Part shown: positions 61,535 to 64,000 of the stretch, piece after piece
Layout: the number at the start of each line of letters is the position of its first letter
Numbering within the stretch: position 1 is the first letter of the stretch
Assembly (NCBI GenBank): GCA_023213395.1
Contig: CM041465.1
Span: forward strand, 180,427,741-180,491,740
Origin: Cycas panzhihuaensis
Lineage: Eukaryota > Cycadophyta
Reading direction: 5' to 3'
DNA: 64,000 nucleotides
Notes under the pieces: model-generated
What the model saw: the letters and a program-made list of their open reading frames with translations, nothing else
The model's database searches: none
What the model was told of the DNA's origin: nothing
Made by a program: the position numbers and the translations under genes

Positions 61535-63332
61535 TGTCTAGAGAGTACTATATCATCTAGATAGACTATAATCAAAGAATCTATGAATGGACATGATACA
61601 TTATTTATAACTTATATAAATGTAGTAGAAGCATTACATAAACTAGAAGATAATACTAACCATTTTTATAATCCTTGTTTTATCTTGAATGCATTCTAGA
61701 TGTCTTCTTCCTTCATTTTAATTTGGTTGTAGCCTAAATACAAATCCAATTTAGTGAAGTGCTTTACATTTTTTAGTTAGTCCATCAAATGATCTATCCT
61801 AGGTAACGGATATTAGTTCTTAATGGCAATCTTATTTAATGCTTAATAATCAATGCATATATACCATGTTCCATCCTTCTTTGGAACAATCACCATGGGT
61901 GAACTACATGGAGATGTGATAGAGATTCCTTTCTCTAATAAGTCATGGGGTTGTTTCTTTACTTTATTACTTTCTAATATATATTGTCTATACAATCTAA
62001 TATTAAGTAATTGTGCATTAGGATATAATTGTATTTCATACTCTACTCCTCCTTTTAGAGGTAAACCCTTAGGTTATTTGAATACTTCCTTAAATAATTG
62101 GATTAATATTTAATTTCTTCTTTTTGTTGAAAATCCTTATTAGTTATATTTATATTATTATGAATTATAGCACAAATAAATTTCTCATCTACATCAAAAC
62201 TATCTTCTATTTCCTTACCTTCTATAGAGATTATGATATTCTTCTTTAACTTGTCCTTTTTATTCTTTAGATGCAATTTTGGATGTAGCTTCTAACATTT
62301 CTCCTTAATGCATCTTTTAATAACATAATGGTCATAATGATTTTTAGATCTTTACATTTATGTAAAGTGGCTACAACTTTATTACCCTCACCTTTGCCTT
62401 TACTTTTTATGGTATCTTGCTAATTTTATTTGAAGGGTTAACTTGCTATTATTTTCTCTGATCCTCCTCAATATATTGAGCTTGTACATTGACTTGATCA
62501 ATATTTGTTAGAGTAAAAAGTGACAATTACCTTTGAATGTGACTATGAAACCATCCAAAGTATTTCATCAATGCTTACAGATCTTTAAGAGAAATTCCTA
62601 ATGTTATGGTTTGTTTACAAAATTTAGTTGTATACTCCTATACACTTTTCCATTTTCCTTACATATAAAATTACCATTTTATAATTTGATTTATTTCATG
62701 GATAATGGGATAAAATTAGTTCTAGAGTAGATTCTTAAAGTCATCCCATTCAAATATTAGTGCTTCCTTACTTGATTTCAATGAGTCTACATGACTATCC
62801 CACCATACAAGTGCATGTCCACCTATTTTAAGTCTAGCAAAAAAGGTTTTCTACTCATCATTACTTACTTCTTAAATTTCAAAGTATAATTCAAGTTGTG
62901 TTAACTAATGGTTTAATTTTTTAGCATTAGCATCCCCCTCAAATGGTGTAATTTCTACTTTAGCTTCTACTTTAAATGGTGGTTGAATATTTATACTACT
63001 TGAACTCCCCTCATTTTCAATATGAATCTTTATCTCTTTCTCAACACTAGACTTATTATTCATAATAGCTAATAATCTATAAACTTCATTGCTTATACCA
63101 ACCATAAAATTTTTAAGTATGGCAAATATTACCTCTAGGTCTATTGAATATTTATTTATTAAATCTTGAATTTAGCCTTTCAACTCTTTTCTCTACTTCC
63201 TAGTACCAATTTCAAGTTGCTCTAGCTCTAACTCACCTTCATCTTTCTTTTTTCCTACCTTTTATAAGTGACATAAACTTGAAACAAAATAATGCTACAC
63301 TAAGAAAATGAAACTTTTGTATTCTTGATCAA
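61535..63332 (-). pseudogene. Gypsy G3: RT, protease and gag (degenerate)
   Basis: On the minus strand gag comes first (about 63105-62540): MVGISNEVYRLLAIMNNK, PPFKVEAKVEITPFEGDANA, then FFARLKIGGHALVWWDSHV and the region to about 62560, the retrotransposon gag domain. Protease remains lie around 62300-62450. RT lies at about 62113-61535 and ends in the catalytic VYLDDIVLS (61566-61540), where the solo LTR interrupts it. Many stops. A different gag from G2, so a separate element or lineage. Confidence 0.75.
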
Positions 63333-64000
63333 CTCTAATACTAATTTAATTTAAAATTCTATAAGTTATGCCATTTAGAATTCATCATATAGAACTACTA
63401 AATCTTTACTTTCTAACTTAAGTATTCACTATTCAATTTTGTTGACCTAATGTTCCAAAATTTAGTCCAAAAATGTAAAACTATGATTTTTCTTAGATAA
63501 TAAGCAAGAAATAGAAGTGAACAAGATGTTAGATCTTTACAACTCATCAATGACACCCCATAAGATAACATATGCCCTAAAGAAACCCAATAAGGGAAAA
63601 AACTCTAGCCTTTAAAAGATATTTAGTTCTTATTCAATCACCTACATATACACGTACATAAATAAGAAAGAAATACTTAACTAAGGAGTGTATTAGTACT
63701 ATGGTTACATTTAAAGCCCTTCTTTTTCCTTTACTTATATTGTACAATGCTCCTCCTCTCAACTACTCCAAGGCCTATAAATAACCCCATTTCCAAAATG
63801 ACAAAGTGGGCCTATTTTTAGATCCTTCCAAGAATCTTTCTTAAAATAGATCTACTATTACTTTGTTATTTTAGAGGCCAAAACTATCAAATTTTAAGCT
63901 TATTTTTTGAGATAGTATAAAGTATCAATTATATAATAATATCATGAAATAATAGGCTTATTTGGGAACCATATATGAGAGTTATACCACAAAAAATATT
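63333..64000 (-). other. Possible PBS and 5' LTR region of gypsy G3
   Basis: CTCTAATACTAA (63333-63344) is, on the minus strand, TTAGTATTAGAG, a weak match to the met-tRNA PBS core, placed where the end of a 5' LTR is expected right of gag. The sequence beyond it to the window end has no gene and no clear TG start. Confidence 0.3.

Noticed and set aside
61853-62113. An 86-codon plus-strand ORF
   Set aside because: Complement of gypsy G3 RT; a shadow.

Overview
This window looks like intergenic DNA of a large, repeat-rich plant nuclear genome. The evidence is the primer-binding sites complementary to plant initiator-Met tRNA, Ty1/copia and Ty3/gypsy retrotransposons in many stages of decay, a plant-type L1 LINE whose ORF2 ends in an RNase H domain, small non-autonomous LTR elements, and long TA/CA microsatellites. 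I see no intact host gene, no tRNA or rRNA gene and no CRISPR array. The deep nesting and heavy point decay resemble gymnosperm or large monocot intergenic DNA, but the species cannot be fixed from the sequence. Every coding stretch is a mobile-element pseudogene, and the domains are recognised by translation rather than by intact ORFs.

Layout, outermost first. (1) 1-694: the end of a minus-strand LTR element that continues off the left edge; a solo LTR of the same family lies at 60905-61534. (2) 2985-45490: an old minus-strand gypsy (G0) whose integrase is split by a second minus-strand gypsy (G1, 3996-42595). G1 holds three large disruptions. First, a plus-strand Tat-like gypsy (T, 5231-29149) with LTRs of about 3 kb sits in G1 integrase. 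T carries a copia element (Copia A, 7337-14654) in its 5' LTR and two gag-only LTR elements, one inside the other (18078-23362 and 18463-20727), in its interior. Second, an inverted repeat with arms of about 4 kb and a 7-bp spacer (29394-41251) contains gypsy PR-RT-RH plus a truncated copia. Third, a 5'-truncated L1 (30675-34489) with a perfect 18-bp target duplication sits in the left arm only. (3) 41994-42279 and 43378-45490: long TA/CA microsatellites in G1 leader and G0 RNase H. (4) 46200-58920: a third minus-strand gypsy (G2) split by Copia B (49377-57484), which belongs to the same family as Copia A and contains a 306-bp TRIM/SMART element in its RT. (5) 58921-64000: LTR debris, the solo LTR and a fourth minus-strand gypsy (G3: RT, PR, gag).

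Relative ages follow from the nesting. The L1 is younger than the inverted repeat, which is younger than the copia and gypsy it contains. The inner gag-only element is younger than the outer one, which is younger than T, which is younger than G1, which is younger than G0. The most unusual features are the large fold-back repeat, the nested pair of gag-only elements (the outer with a long acidic C-terminal region), the TRIM with 81-bp LTRs, and a shared antisense reading frame in the leaders of Copia A and B.
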